A stretch of 32,783 nt of DNA from Pseudorhodoplanes sinuspersici (GCA_945862935.1 CAMBBO010000005.1:1-32783); one strand, 5' to 3'. Positions 23,075 to 31,877 are shown, counted from the first letter of the stretch. Numbers and translations are program-made. The notes: generated by a model not told the origin, from the sequence alone.

Positions 23075-24442
23075 TTAGCCGGGCGAACCGGGTGCAACAT
23101 TGCGCCGCCCGAAGGCGGTCTCCATTTCACGGCGCACCCGAACCGCTGCGTCGTTCGCGTCATACTCGACGTCAGCCCATTTCACGCGCTCGCCTTCTGC
23201 GATAGCACGCTTGAGCTTCACGTTGTGCGCAAGTCCGAGAGGCAGAAATCCCTCATCGAGCGAAGTTTCTGCAGGAGTCTGCTTGCCCCAGACGCAAAAG
23301 CCGCCCTCCCCGTCGAGCATCTCGCCCGCCTTCAGATTGCGCTTCGCCGTCGCGACAACATCGGAGTGAAACCCGACCGGCACGCCCGTCGGCTCGTTGC
23401 GCAATGCTGCCGACGCAACTGAAATTCCGAGCTCAAGGCCGATCATGTGGACCGGACGATAAAGGGCCGCGAAGCGTCCGCTCTTGTCCGGCATCAGGTG
23501 ATACTCGCTGAAGCAACGTTTGGCGTAGTCGCTTTCACCTTCAAACACGACGAAAGTACCCATCGACAAATGATGCGGCACATCGCGTTCGTCGCGATCG
23601 ACCGACGATACGACCTCAGTGACACCGGATTTTTCGAGCATTCCGCCTTCGCTTTTCGGCTTGCAGATGTCGGCGAGTTCGAACCGGCTCGATGGCGGAA
23701 AACCCAAGCCTTCTGTTTGCGGCATCAAACCCGTGGCGTTGCAGACGGCAGTCATCTCGATGCCGGATTTCGTTCCGTCGATAAACGAATTGAACATCTT
23801 CGGATTGATCGATTTGCGGTCCTTGATCTGAAGATATTTGTCGAGAATGTCCCACACCGTTTCGGGCGTCGAACGGTGATAGGTCGGATGATAGCGCGTG
23901 CCTTTGCCCGCCGAGATCACCTTGAACCCGCAGGCGCGCGCCCAATCGACATGCTCGCAAATCAGCGCAGGCTGGTCGCCCCAGGCAAGGCTATAGACGA
24001 CGCCTGCCTCGCGCGCCCTGCGCGCCAGCAGGGGGCCAGCGAGCGCATCGGCTTCGACATTCACCATCACGATATGCTTGCCGTGCTTGATGGCGGCGAG
24101 CGAAAATCGAATCCCGGCTTTCGGATCGCCGGTCGCCTCGACGATCACTTCGATGTCGGGAAAGCCGATCAGCGCATTGGCGTCAGGGGTGACATGGGTG
24201 CCGCCGCTCTTGAGTGCATCGCCGAGTGACGAAGCCGCATAAGCCTGCTCGTCCCAACCGGCACTTTTGAGCTGGCTTTTTGCTCGCGCAACATCGAGAT
24301 CGGCCAAACCGACAAGATGCATCCCGCGCGTACGGATCACTTGCGTGAGGAACATCGTGCCGAATTTTCCGGCACCGATCAGTCCGACGCGGACGGGCCG
24401 GCCGGCCGACTCACGCTCAAGCAACTTGGCGTACAAATTCAC
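23075..24442 (-). CDS. NAD(P)-binding oxidoreductase with C-terminal SAF domain
   Basis: A 455-residue protein. The N-terminal Rossmann fold is clear: VRVGLIGAGKFGTMFLTQ at about residues 17-34, ADLDVARAK at the second strand, and VIVEATGDPKAGIR near residue 100. The middle resembles homoserine-dehydrogenase-like catalytic domains (FIDGTKSGIEMTAVCNATGL). The last 100 residues (AKRNLKAGEMLDGEGGFCVW to LPLGLAHNVKLKRAIAEGE) form a SAF domain as in sialic acid synthase and altronate dehydratase. Members of this family occur in sugar-acid catabolic loci but the reaction here is not known to me. The start is GTG with AAGGTG upstream. It converges with the DUF6494 gene, nine bases apart. Confidence 0.82.
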   Translation of the reverse strand: MNLYAKLLERESAGRPVRVGLIGAGKFGTMFLTQVIRTRGMHLVGLADLDVARAKSQLKSAGWDEQAYAASSLGDALKSGGTHVTPDANALIGFPDIEVIVEATGDPKAGIRFSLAAIKHGKHIVMVNVEADALAGPLLARRAREAGVVYSLAWGDQPALICEHVDWARACGFKVISAGKGTRYHPTYHRSTPETVWDILDKYLQIKDRKSINPKMFNSFIDGTKSGIEMTAVCNATGLMPQTEGLGFPPSSRFELADICKPKSEGGMLEKSGVTEVVSSVDRDERDVPHHLSMGTFVVFEGESDYAKRCFSEYHLMPDKSGRFAALYRPVHMIGLELGISVASAALRNEPTGVPVGFHSDVVATAKRNLKAGEMLDGEGGFCVWGKQTPAETSLDEGFLPLGLAHNVKLKRAIAEGERVKWADVEYDANDAAVRVRREMETAFGRRNVAPGSPG

Positions 24443-24459
24443 TCACATCACCTTGCAAA

Positions 24460-24999
24460 TTATTGCTGGCACACCGAACGGATGACGTAAGTTTCGGTTG
24501 GGCATTCCCCCTCGGTCGGTGTGCGACCGGACAACCAGACCTGCGGCGGACATTTTTGCGTCGCCTGCGTTTCAAGGCTTTTGCCGGATACGAAACCTTT
24601 GCCCTTGCAAACCGTTTCGGCCGCAGCCACGCAATCAGGCGATCCGTTGGCGGCGACATTGCACCGCTCTCGCGCTTCGATCACGCGGGCGCCCGGCAAC
24701 TTGGTCAGAGCGTCGGTCGCGTCCCTGGCGGCTTTGCCGGTCTTGCCGAACGTCTCCTTGATATCCGCCGCGCCCTTGTCGAACCATTTGTTCAGCGCGT
24801 CGACGAAGCCGGGTTTGCTGCTGCCGGAGGGTGACGCCGGTGCGGGAGCTTGCGCGGGCGCTCCCGCCGGAGCCGCCTGCGCTGAGGGCGCGGGTGGCGT
24901 TTGCTGTGCGAACGAGCGTGGCGCGGCCGTCAGCGCCACGGCCAATGCGCAGGCCGCAACGAAGAACCGCGTCGTCCGATGTCCATGCCAAGCGATCAT
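24460..24999 (-). CDS. Secreted six-cysteine protein with Pro/Ala-rich linker
   Basis: A 179-residue protein with a signal peptide (TTRFFVAACALAVALTAAPR, cleaved near SFAQ). A low-complexity Pro/Ala/Gln linker of about 35 residues follows, then an amphipathic region FVDALNKWFDKGAADIKETF. The C-terminal domain has six cysteines (RCNVAANGSPDC, ETVCKGKGF, QKCPPQVWL, EGECPTETY, SVCQ), probably three disulfides. No family is recognised. The frame is open far upstream to 25389, but that part is antisense-like sequence within the next gene, so the start is set at the ATG 24999. It starts 56 bp downstream of the YqaA gene on the same strand and may be co-transcribed with it. Confidence 0.8.
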   Translation of the reverse strand: MIAWHGHRTTRFFVAACALAVALTAAPRSFAQQTPPAPSAQAAPAGAPAQAPAPASPSGSSKPGFVDALNKWFDKGAADIKETFGKTGKAARDATDALTKLPGARVIEARERCNVAANGSPDCVAAAETVCKGKGFVSGKSLETQATQKCPPQVWLSGRTPTEGECPTETYVIRSVCQQ

Positions 25000-25055
25000 T
25001 TCCGGCTCGCTGATCGAGGCGCCGCCGCCCTTTCCGGGCGACCGCAGCCATTCAA

Positions 25056-25637
25056 TCAGAACAGATAAAGCGCGGCAACGATCCCTGCCACCAACACCAG
25101 CGCGCCAAGGGTGACCCAAAGCCCCAGCCGCTTCTCGATAATGGCGCGCGCCTGCGGCCCATAGCGGTGCAGCAAAAACGCCAGCAGGAAAAACCGGCCG
25201 CCCCGCGCGACCACCGACAGGAGGATAAAGGGCAGGACCGGATAAGCCGCAAAGCCCGATGCGATCGTGACGATCTTGTAGGGGATGGGCGTCAGACCCT
25301 TCAGCAGGATGATCCACGCGCCCCATTCCGCATAGGCCTGGCGGAAGGCATCGACCTTGCCGCCATAGCCATAAAGCTGGATCAGCCAAAGCCCGACGGA
25401 TTCATAAAGGAAATAGCCGATGGCGTAGCCGAGCACGCCGCCCGCGACCGAAGTGACCGTGCACAAGGCCGCATAGAAATATGCGCGGTCGGGACGCGCA
25501 AGCGACATCGGTATCAACATGACGTCTGGCGGAATCGGAAAGAAGGAGCTTTCGACAAACGATACCGCGCCCATCAGCCAGGACGCATAGGGCTTGCCGG
25601 CGGCGGCAATGCACCAATCATAAAGACGACGCAGCAT
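25056..25637 (-). CDS. YqaA/DedA family membrane protein
   Basis: A 193-residue SNARE-associated/DedA superfamily membrane protein of the YqaA type. The conserved entry loop is FVESSFFPIPPDVMLIPMSL at about residues 27-46, followed by AGGVLGYAIGYFLYESVG and the second re-entrant motif LLKGLTPIPYKIVTIASGFA with FILLSVVARGGRFFLLAFLL. About five hydrophobic segments are present. Some DedA proteins are undecaprenyl-phosphate or phospholipid translocases; the YqaA branch is less defined. The ATG has no strong ribosome binding site. It is 40 bp downstream of the HisE-like gene on the same strand. Confidence 0.93.
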   Translation of the reverse strand: MLRRLYDWCIAAAGKPYASWLMGAVSFVESSFFPIPPDVMLIPMSLARPDRAYFYAALCTVTSVAGGVLGYAIGYFLYESVGLWLIQLYGYGGKVDAFRQAYAEWGAWIILLKGLTPIPYKIVTIASGFAAYPVLPFILLSVVARGGRFFLLAFLLHRYGPQARAIIEKRLGLWVTLGALVLVAGIVAALYLF

Positions 25638-25677
25638 GGAGGATTGTCACCGGAGAAAGGAAAGGCCGGAGGTGGCT

Positions 25678-26058
25678 TCAGCGGCGCTTATGGCTGCGGC
25701 GCGATTCAAGCGCAACTACCTTGCGGCGCGATTCTCCGGGGGTTGCGCTTTTCGGCAGCTTTTCGGCCAACCCCATCATGCGCTCGCGCCGCTTCATCTC
25801 TGCCCACACGTCTTGCGGCTTAACGTCGGACGCGGTCCAGAGGACAACCAGATTATAGATAAGGTCGGCGCTTTCGCGCACCACGGCTTCACGATCGCCA
25901 TTCATGGCGTCGATCACCACCTCGACCGCTTCCTCTGCAAGCTTCTTGGCCATCTTGGCGCGGCCCGCGCGCAGAAGGCGCGCAGTGCGGGATCGCGAGG
26001 GATCTCCCCCCTTCAGTTTCACAACGGCCTCATAGAGCCGGTCAACCGAATCAGCCAT
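25678..26058 (-). CDS. hisE: HisE-like phosphoribosyl-ATP diphosphatase
   Basis: A 126-residue all-helical MazG-like NTP pyrophosphohydrolase of the HisE family. HisE removes pyrophosphate from phosphoribosyl-ATP in histidine synthesis. The metal-binding core reads KMAKKLAEEAVEVVIDAMNG then VVRESADLIYNLVVLW, the EExxE...ExxD pattern. It is longer than usual (about 105-110) because of a basic C-terminal tail ending RRSHKRR. No other his gene is nearby, although HisE is generally encoded next to hisF in relatives. It may therefore be a second copy or a related house-cleaning enzyme. It lies upstream of the YqaA gene on the same strand. No clear ribosome binding site is seen. Confidence 0.85.
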   Translation of the reverse strand: MADSVDRLYEAVVKLKGGDPSRSRTARLLRAGRAKMAKKLAEEAVEVVIDAMNGDREAVVRESADLIYNLVVLWTASDVKPQDVWAEMKRRERMMGLAEKLPKSATPGESRRKVVALESRRSHKRR

Positions 26059-26115
26059 GCGCCGACCATAGCCCGACAGGCACGAAGGGCGCGTTAACGA
26101 TTGGCTTCGCGAGAC

Positions 26116-26146
26116 AAAAAAATGCCGCCGGGTGAGGGCGGCATTT
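26116..26146 (-). terminator. Rho-independent terminator of the Tyr/Gly-rich protein gene
   Basis: A 10-bp stem (AAATGCCGCC / GGCGGCATTT, loop of seven bases) lies 15 bases after the stop codon at 26161. On the minus strand it runs into seven T residues (complement of 26116-26122), a textbook intrinsic terminator. It should insulate this gene from hisE. Confidence 0.88.
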
Positions 26147-26160
26147 CAAGGCGTCCGGGT

Positions 26161-26526
26161 TCAGTACCCGTAGTAGTAATTCCTCGGCCCGTACTGGTAC
26201 GGCGCATAGCCGTATCCATAACCCGGTCCGTAGCCGTAATAGCCCTGCGGCTGGTAATAGCGCTCGCGATAACGATCCCTCGCGATGTTCGCTGCGATCG
26301 CGCCGAACATCAATCCAGCCACGCCGAGAAACGCCTGGCCTGCGGGATCAATCCCGCGGCGGCCACGGTAACGCTTCTTGGCAGCACTCAGATCCGTGAC
26401 GGTCGCCTGCTGGGCCTGTGTCGACTTCGACGGCGCAGACGCCGCGAAGGCGGGAACGCCGGTCGTCGTCAGCGCGATTGCGACCGCTGTCGCAGCAGCA
26501 ACTGCGCGAGTATTGAAAGCACGCAT
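26161..26526 (-). CDS. Secreted Tyr/Gly-rich C-terminal tail protein
   Basis: A 121-residue protein with a signal peptide (NTRAVAAATAVAIALTTTGV, cleavage near AFA-AS). A basic segment KKRYRGRRGIDPAGQ is followed by one hydrophobic helix AFLGVAGLMFGAIAANIA. The last 35 residues are very rich in tyrosine, glycine and proline (YYQPQGYYGYGPGYGYGY and onward). Similar low-complexity exported proteins are common in Hyphomicrobiales and have no defined function; envelope association is a guess. The ATG at 26526 follows AGAGGTGCGAAA; one ten codons earlier is less likely. The gene is monocistronic, with its own terminator. Confidence 0.85.
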   Translation of the reverse strand: MRAFNTRAVAAATAVAIALTTTGVPAFAASAPSKSTQAQQATVTDLSAAKKRYRGRRGIDPAGQAFLGVAGLMFGAIAANIARDRYRERYYQPQGYYGYGPGYGYGYAPYQYGPRNYYYGY

Positions 26527-26645
26527 TTTCGCACCTCTCTTCAAGGGACAACGCACTCGTGTCCTGCCCGAAAAGATAAGCCTTTCGCGGCGCTCGCAGC
26601 AGGGGCCGCGTGCCTAATCTTTTTGTAATGCTGATGAACGTCTGT

Positions 26646-29600
26646 TCAGTCCGCTTCCGCAAGCAGCGTCGCATTGCCGCCTGCGGCTGCTGTGTTGATC
26701 GTTACGGTCTGCTCAGTGACGAAACGCCGCAGATAGTTTGGGCCTCCCGCTTTCGGTCCGGTTCCCGACAGGCCGTGTCCGCCGAACGGCTGCGTGCCGA
26801 CCACAGCACCGATCATGCTGCGATTGACATAGACATTGCCGTGACTGAGACGCGCAGCGATATGCGTCGCTCTCGTCTCGATGCGCGAATGCACACCGAG
26901 CGTCAGGCCGGTGCCGTTGCCCGCAATCTCGTCAAGCAATTCATCCAGCTTGCTGGCGCGCCATCGCACCACATGCAGCACGGGACCGAAAACTTCTTCC
27001 CTGAGATCGCTTGCGTGATTGAGCGCGATGATCGTAGGCGCAACATAAAGCCCCGCGTCCGGTAGCGCGCGTTTTTCATCCCAACGGAACAGCACGCGCG
27101 CCAGCATTTTGGCGATCCAGCGATCGAGATTCTCCTTGGCGTCGCGGTCGATCACGGGGCCGACATGGGTGGATGGCTCATTAGGATCGCCGAGTTTCAA
27201 TTCGCGCGCGGCGCCTGCGATCATTTCGATCAGCTTGTCGGCGATGTCTTCTTGCACGCACAGAAGCCGCAGCGCCGAGCATCGCTGCCCCGCCGAACGA
27301 AACGCCGACGTGACGACATCATCCGTGACCTGTTCGAGTAACGCTGTCGCATCGACGATCATCGCGTTGATGCCGCCGGTTTCCGCGATCAGCGGAACGA
27401 TGGGGCCATTCTTCGCGGCGAGCGAACGGTTGATCGCATGTCCCACATCCGTTGATCCTGTGAAGGCAACGCCCGCAACGAGGTTATCGGCCACAAGAGC
27501 CGCGCCAACCTTTCCATCGCCGGGACACAGATGCAGCGCACTGACAGGGACGCCCGCTTCGTGGAGAAGCCGCAAAGCCGCGTCCGCGATCAGCGGCGTC
27601 TGCTCTGCGGGCTTTGCGACCACCGCATTGCCGGCGACAAGCGCAGCAGCAACCTGGCCAAGGAAAATCGCCAGCGGAAAATTCCAAGGGCTGATGCACA
27701 CGAATACGCCACGCCCGCGATAATTCAATTCGTTGCGCTCGCCGGTCGGACCCGGCATCGGCATCGCACGCAACGTCTCGCACGCATTTGCCGCGTAATA
27801 GCGGCAATAGTCGATGGCCTCGCGCCATTCGGAAATCGCGTCGTCCAGCGTCTTGCCGCCCTCGCGCTGCATCAGCGCAACAAACAGGCCCCGGCGTTGT
27901 TCAAGCAAATCACCAGCGCGATCGAGCATTGCAGCGCGCGCCTCAACGGGCGTCTGCGACCATTCCGCAAAACCTTTCGATGCGACGCGCATCGCCAATG
28001 CTGCCGTCGCCACGTCTGCTTCAACGACATGGCCTGTCGGCTTGTCATCCACCGGCGAAACCAATGCACGTTGCGATCCTTGCAACGTCTTTCCGTCGAT
28101 CAGCGTCGCAGCCGAAAAATCTGCGCGAGCCGCGTTGCGGACATCGGTTAACAAGGCCTCGAGGCTGTCACGGTCGCCAAACTCAACGCCGGGAGAATTT
28201 TTACGCGCAGCGCCATACAGATCGCGCGGCAGCGGAACGCGCGGGTGGCGCGCATGCGAGGCATCGCCGACCTGTTCGCGCGGCTTTTGCAGGATTTCCG
28301 AAACCGGCACCGCGGGATCCGCGGCAACCGACACAAACGACGAGTTCGCGCCATTTTCCAGTAACCGCCGCACCAGATAGGCGAGCAGATCGCGATGCCC
28401 GCCGACCGGCGCATAAATGCGGCATGCGGCGTGCGGAATTTTTTCGCGTAACGCCTTATAGAGCGCTTCGCCCATACCATGCAGCCGCTGAAATCCGAGC
28501 CCCTCGACGCCGCCCGCGCGCTCGATCACGCTCGCGACCGTCAGCGCGTTATGTGTCGCAAATTGCGGAAAGATCGCAGGCCGCGCGGCAAGCAGTTTCG
28601 CCGCGCACGCGTCGTAACTCAGATCGGTCATCGCCTTGCGGGTGAACACCGGGTAATCGGCAAGCCCGCGCTCCTGCGCGCGTTTCACTTCGCTGTCCCA
28701 GTACGCACCCTTGACGAGCCGCACCATCAGCTTGCGTGAACGCGCATGCGCGAGTTCGGCGATCCAGTCGATCACGGCCTGCGCGCGCTTTTGATACGCC
28801 TGAACCGCAAGCCCATATCCGTCCCAGCCTGCGAGCGAAGGATCGGCCAGCACGGCGGCAAAAATCTCCAGCGACAATTCGAGGCGGTCGGCCTCCTCCG
28901 CGTCGACGGTGAAATTCAGATCGTGCCGCTTCGCCTGCCGCGCGAGTTCGATCACCAAAGGTACAAGCTCGGCAATCACGCGCTCGCGCGACACTGCCTC
29001 GTAGCGCGGATGCAGCGCCGAGAGCTTGACCGAAATCCCCGGCCGGTCCGGCAACGCACCGCGCGCACTCCTGCCGATGGCCTCAATCGCGTCCGCATAG
29101 GAATTGAAATAACGCTCCGCGTCGCCTTGCGTGCGCGCGCCCTCCCCCAGCATGTCGAAAGAAAAGCGATAGCCCAGATGCTTTTCGGACCGCGACAGCG
29201 CCTCCCCGATTGTCTGCCCGAGCACGAAATGCGAGCCGAGCAGCCGCATTGCTTGCCGGATCGCGGTACGCAACGCCGGCAATCCGAGACGCTTGGCGAT
29301 ATCGTCGAGGATGTTTTCCGGGCGCTCGCCCGCATGGATGAGCCGTGCGCTCACGCCGAGCGTCCAAGCAGACGCTGACACCAGCAGCGATTCACCCTTG
29401 AAGTCCGGGTGCGACCAGTCCCCGGCGGCGAGTTTGTCTTCGATCAGGCTGTCGGCGGTCGCCGAATCCGGCACGCGAAGAAGCGCCTCGGCGAGCACCA
29501 TCAGCGCAAGGCCCTCACGCGTCGACAGCGAATAGGCGTGCAGGAAATCCTCAATCCCCCCAAGCCCGCCCGAGCGAGTACGGATCGCCCCGACGAGATC

Positions 29601-29723
29601 ACCCGCCAGCGCGTCGATCCGGCCTTCTGCGGCGGCGTCCCGCGGCGCAGAAAGAAAGCCGCGGGCGATTGTCTCGTCCGCAGGCGCGTAAGGGGCCTCG
29701 AAACGGGGAAAATCCTGGCTCAT
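26646..29723 (-). CDS. putA: Bifunctional proline dehydrogenase / L-glutamate gamma-semialdehyde dehydrogenase
   Basis: A 1025-residue protein that oxidises proline to glutamate in two steps, using FAD then NAD+. The proline dehydrogenase barrel spans about residues 60-480, with LMVRLVKGAYWDSEVKRAQE and YAPVGGHRDLLAYLVRRLLE. The aldehyde dehydrogenase domain spans about 520-1000, with PWNFPLAIFLGQVAAALVAG, AFTGSTDVG, ETGGINAMIVD and the catalytic cysteine in SAGQRCSALR. There is no N-terminal ribbon-helix-helix DNA-binding domain, so this is the minimalist type typified by Bradyrhizobium PutA and it cannot repress its own gene. Several in-frame ATGs exist at 29747, 29738 and 29723; the last fits the family but has only a weak ribosome binding site. 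No putR-type regulator is beside it. Confidence 0.96.
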   Translation of the reverse strand: MSQDFPRFEAPYAPADETIARGFLSAPRDAAAEGRIDALAGDLVGAIRTRSGGLGGIEDFLHAYSLSTREGLALMVLAEALLRVPDSATADSLIEDKLAAGDWSHPDFKGESLLVSASAWTLGVSARLIHAGERPENILDDIAKRLGLPALRTAIRQAMRLLGSHFVLGQTIGEALSRSEKHLGYRFSFDMLGEGARTQGDAERYFNSYADAIEAIGRSARGALPDRPGISVKLSALHPRYEAVSRERVIAELVPLVIELARQAKRHDLNFTVDAEEADRLELSLEIFAAVLADPSLAGWDGYGLAVQAYQKRAQAVIDWIAELAHARSRKLMVRLVKGAYWDSEVKRAQERGLADYPVFTRKAMTDLSYDACAAKLLAARPAIFPQFATHNALTVASVIERAGGVEGLGFQRLHGMGEALYKALREKIPHAACRIYAPVGGHRDLLAYLVRRLLENGANSSFVSVAADPAVPVSEILQKPREQVGDASHARHPRVPLPRDLYGAARKNSPGVEFGDRDSLEALLTDVRNAARADFSAATLIDGKTLQGSQRALVSPVDDKPTGHVVEADVATAALAMRVASKGFAEWSQTPVEARAAMLDRAGDLLEQRRGLFVALMQREGGKTLDDAISEWREAIDYCRYYAANACETLRAMPMPGPTGERNELNYRGRGVFVCISPWNFPLAIFLGQVAAALVAGNAVVAKPAEQTPLIADAALRLLHEAGVPVSALHLCPGDGKVGAALVADNLVAGVAFTGSTDVGHAINRSLAAKNGPIVPLIAETGGINAMIVDATALLEQVTDDVVTSAFRSAGQRCSALRLLCVQEDIADKLIEMIAGAARELKLGDPNEPSTHVGPVIDRDAKENLDRWIAKMLARVLFRWDEKRALPDAGLYVAPTIIALNHASDLREEVFGPVLHVVRWRASKLDELLDEIAGNGTGLTLGVHSRIETRATHIAARLSHGNVYVNRSMIGAVVGTQPFGGHGLSGTGPKAGGPNYLRRFVTEQTVTINTAAAGGNATLLAEAD

Positions 29724-30038
29724 CGCGCTCGATCTCATGTTCACCATACTGCCACATGGTCGCAGGCGGTTTCGACTATCTGTTCAAGAACCAGGTCGCG
29801 GACATGACAGCCTATCGGTACCTCACCGCCGAAGTTCTGCTGTCGCTGGCCTGAGTGCGGGAGACCCACACCTTCGCGGTAACGGAAAAAATCGGCGCCG
29901 AATAAGCGGCATGTCCGGTGTGTTCTCTATCTTGTGCCTTGCATCGGCATGGTCTTTGCTGAGAATAACGATGCGGCTTTTGAGCGATCTCACCGGCGTG
30001 CCGGCGGACGGCGGGATCGAGAGTAAGAGGACGAGGAT

Positions 30039-31067
30039 ATGAAACACTCCCGTGGGCTGCGTCATGCGGCGCTATTGTTCGCCGTGGCCCTTGCGACGAT
30101 CCCGGCGGCTCCGGCCAGCGCCCAGACCCCGGTCAAATTCTCGCTGGATTTCAAGTTCGAAGGGCCGTCCGCGCCGTTCCTCATCCCGCTCGACAAGGGC
30201 TATTACAAAGCCGAAGGCCTCGAGGTCACGATCGATTCCGCCGCTGGCTCGCTTGAGCCAATCACGCGCGTTGCATCGGGCACCTACGACATGGGCTTTG
30301 GCGACATCAATTCGCTGATCAAGTTCCGCGACCAGAACCCCGCCGCCGACGTGCGCGCGATCTTCATGGTTTATAACAAGCCGCCGTTCGCGGTCGTCGG
30401 CCGCAAGAGCCGCGGCGTGACCAAACCGCTGGACCTCGAAGGCAAAAAACTTGGCGCGCCCGCCGCCGACGGCGCGTTCGCGCAATGGAAGATTTTCGTC
30501 AAATCGACCGGCCTCGACGCATCGAAAGTCACGATCGACAATATCGGCTTCCCGGTTCGCGAACCCATGCTCGCCGCAGGTCAGGTGGATGCGATTACCG
30601 GCTTCTCGTTCTCGTCCTTCATCAACCTGAAGGATCGCGGCGTCCCGGTTGACGACATCACCGTGATGCTGATGGCGGATCACGGCGTCAATCTTTACGG
30701 CAATGCGATCATCGTGAACGGCAAATTCGCAACCGAAAAGCCCGAAGCGGTCAAAGGCTTCCTTCGCGCCTTCATTAAAGGCCTCAAGGATACGGTGAAA
30801 GATCAACCGGCGGCCGTGGAATCGGTGCTGAAACGCAATGACATCGCCAAGAAAGACGTCGAACTTGAGCGGCTACGCATGGCGCTGCGCGACAATATTC
30901 TGACCCCTGAAGTCAAAGCGAACGGATTTGGCGCGGTGGACAAGAAGCGCCTGTCGGATTCCATCGAGCAGATCGCGCTCACCTACGAATTCAAGGACAA
31001 GTCGAAAGCAGCCGAAGTCTTCGACGCCTCCTTCCTGCCGGCAGCGAACGACCGGAAAGCGCCTTAA
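30039..31067 (+). CDS. ABC transporter periplasmic binding protein, NMT1/SsuA-like
   Basis: A 342-residue exported solute-binding protein. The signal peptide is MKHSRGLRHAALLFAVALAT with cleavage probably after PASA near residue 29. The mature domain has the NMT1/nitrate-sulfonate-taurine pattern: PFLIPLDKGYYKAEGLEVTI, GTYDMGFGDINSLIKFRDQN, LEGKKLGAPAADGAF and REPMLAAGQVDAITGFSF. This class serves taurine, alkanesulfonates, nitrate and thiamine precursors; the ligand here cannot be read. The ATG follows GAGGAT. It is first in a three-gene importer operon, 21 bp ahead of the ATPase. A CTGAGA hexamer in its leader prompted a riboswitch check, which failed. Confidence 0.93.
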   Translation: MKHSRGLRHAALLFAVALATIPAAPASAQTPVKFSLDFKFEGPSAPFLIPLDKGYYKAEGLEVTIDSAAGSLEPITRVASGTYDMGFGDINSLIKFRDQNPAADVRAIFMVYNKPPFAVVGRKSRGVTKPLDLEGKKLGAPAADGAFAQWKIFVKSTGLDASKVTIDNIGFPVREPMLAAGQVDAITGFSFSSFINLKDRGVPVDDITVMLMADHGVNLYGNAIIVNGKFATEKPEAVKGFLRAFIKGLKDTVKDQPAAVESVLKRNDIAKKDVELERLRMALRDNILTPEVKANGFGAVDKKRLSDSIEQIALTYEFKDKSKAAEVFDASFLPAANDRKAP

Positions 31068-31088
31068 GCCCATCCTGCCGGAGCGCAT

Positions 31089-31877
31089 GTGAGCTTTGTC
31101 AGCCTCGATGGCGTGAACCACCGCTACCCTGACAAGGGAGGCGGACCCGGATTTCTCGCGGTCGAAGGTCTGACGATGAATGTCGCGCGCGGCGAATTTG
31201 TCGCCGTCGTCGGGCCTTCGGGCTGCGGCAAGTCCACCTTGATGAAGCTTGCGACCGGCCTGCAATTTCCCTTTCAGGGAGAGGTGCGTGTCGCAGGCGA
31301 GCGAGTGACCGCGCCAGTCAAGATCGCGGGCATGGCGTTTCAATCGCCGACGCTTCTTCCCTGGCGCTCCACGCTGCAAAATCTTCTCCTGCCGCTTGAA
31401 ATCGTCGAGCCGCATCGCCGGCAGATTCGCCGCCGCAAATCCGAATACGTTGCGCGCGCGGAGAATTTACTGGCATCGGTCGGGCTTGGCGGTTTCGGAG
31501 ATAAATTCCCCTGGGAGTTATCCGGCGGGATGCAGCAGCGCACATCGCTTTGCCGTGCGCTCATTCACGAGCCGGCCCTGCTGATGCTCGACGAGCCGTT
31601 CGGCGCGCTCGACGCATTTACCCGCGAGGAATTGTGGGGCGTGATCCGCGACCTGCACGCGGCGCGCGGATTCACGGTCATTCTTGTCACTCACGATTTG
31701 CGCGAAGCGGTATTTCTCGCGGACCGTGTCCTCGTCATGTCGGCCCGGCCGGGACGCATCGTGCATGAACGCCGCATCGATCTGCCGCGACCGCGCGATC
31801 TTGAAGTAACATTCACATCGGAATTTTCCGACATCGTGCACGAATTGCGCGGCCACATCGTGAAGGCGCGTCAATGA
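31089..31877 (+). CDS. ABC transporter ATP-binding protein, NitT/TauT type
   Basis: A 262-residue ATPase of the nitrate/sulfonate/taurine importer type. All motifs are intact: Walker A GPSGCGKST (about residues 43-51), Q-loop FQSPTLLPWRS, signature LSGGMQQR, Walker B LLMLDEPFGALD and switch histidine VTHDLREAV. The start is GTG with GGAG five bases upstream. It overlaps the permease start by four bases (ATGA). The protein energises uptake of whatever the upstream binding protein delivers. Confidence 0.96.
   Translation: MSFVSLDGVNHRYPDKGGGPGFLAVEGLTMNVARGEFVAVVGPSGCGKSTLMKLATGLQFPFQGEVRVAGERVTAPVKIAGMAFQSPTLLPWRSTLQNLLLPLEIVEPHRRQIRRRKSEYVARAENLLASVGLGGFGDKFPWELSGGMQQRTSLCRALIHEPALLMLDEPFGALDAFTREELWGVIRDLHAARGFTVILVTHDLREAVFLADRVLVMSARPGRIVHERRIDLPRPRDLEVTFTSEFSDIVHELRGHIVKARQ

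Noticed and set aside
25000-25389. N-terminal extension of the six-cysteine protein over the YqaA gene.
   Set aside because: The extension reads through YqaA coding sequence in another frame of the same strand, while a clear signal peptide begins at the ATG 24999.
29804-29854. A 16-codon plus-strand frame (ATG to TGA) in the putA-ABC intergenic region.
   Set aside because: It is too short, has no ribosome binding site and no recognisable leader-peptide features such as regulatory codon runs.
29959-29964. CTGAGA in the leader of the NMT1-type binding protein, suggesting a TPP riboswitch.
   Set aside because: The second conserved TPP element (ACC-GAUC region with its following stem) is missing downstream, so the hexamer is taken as chance.
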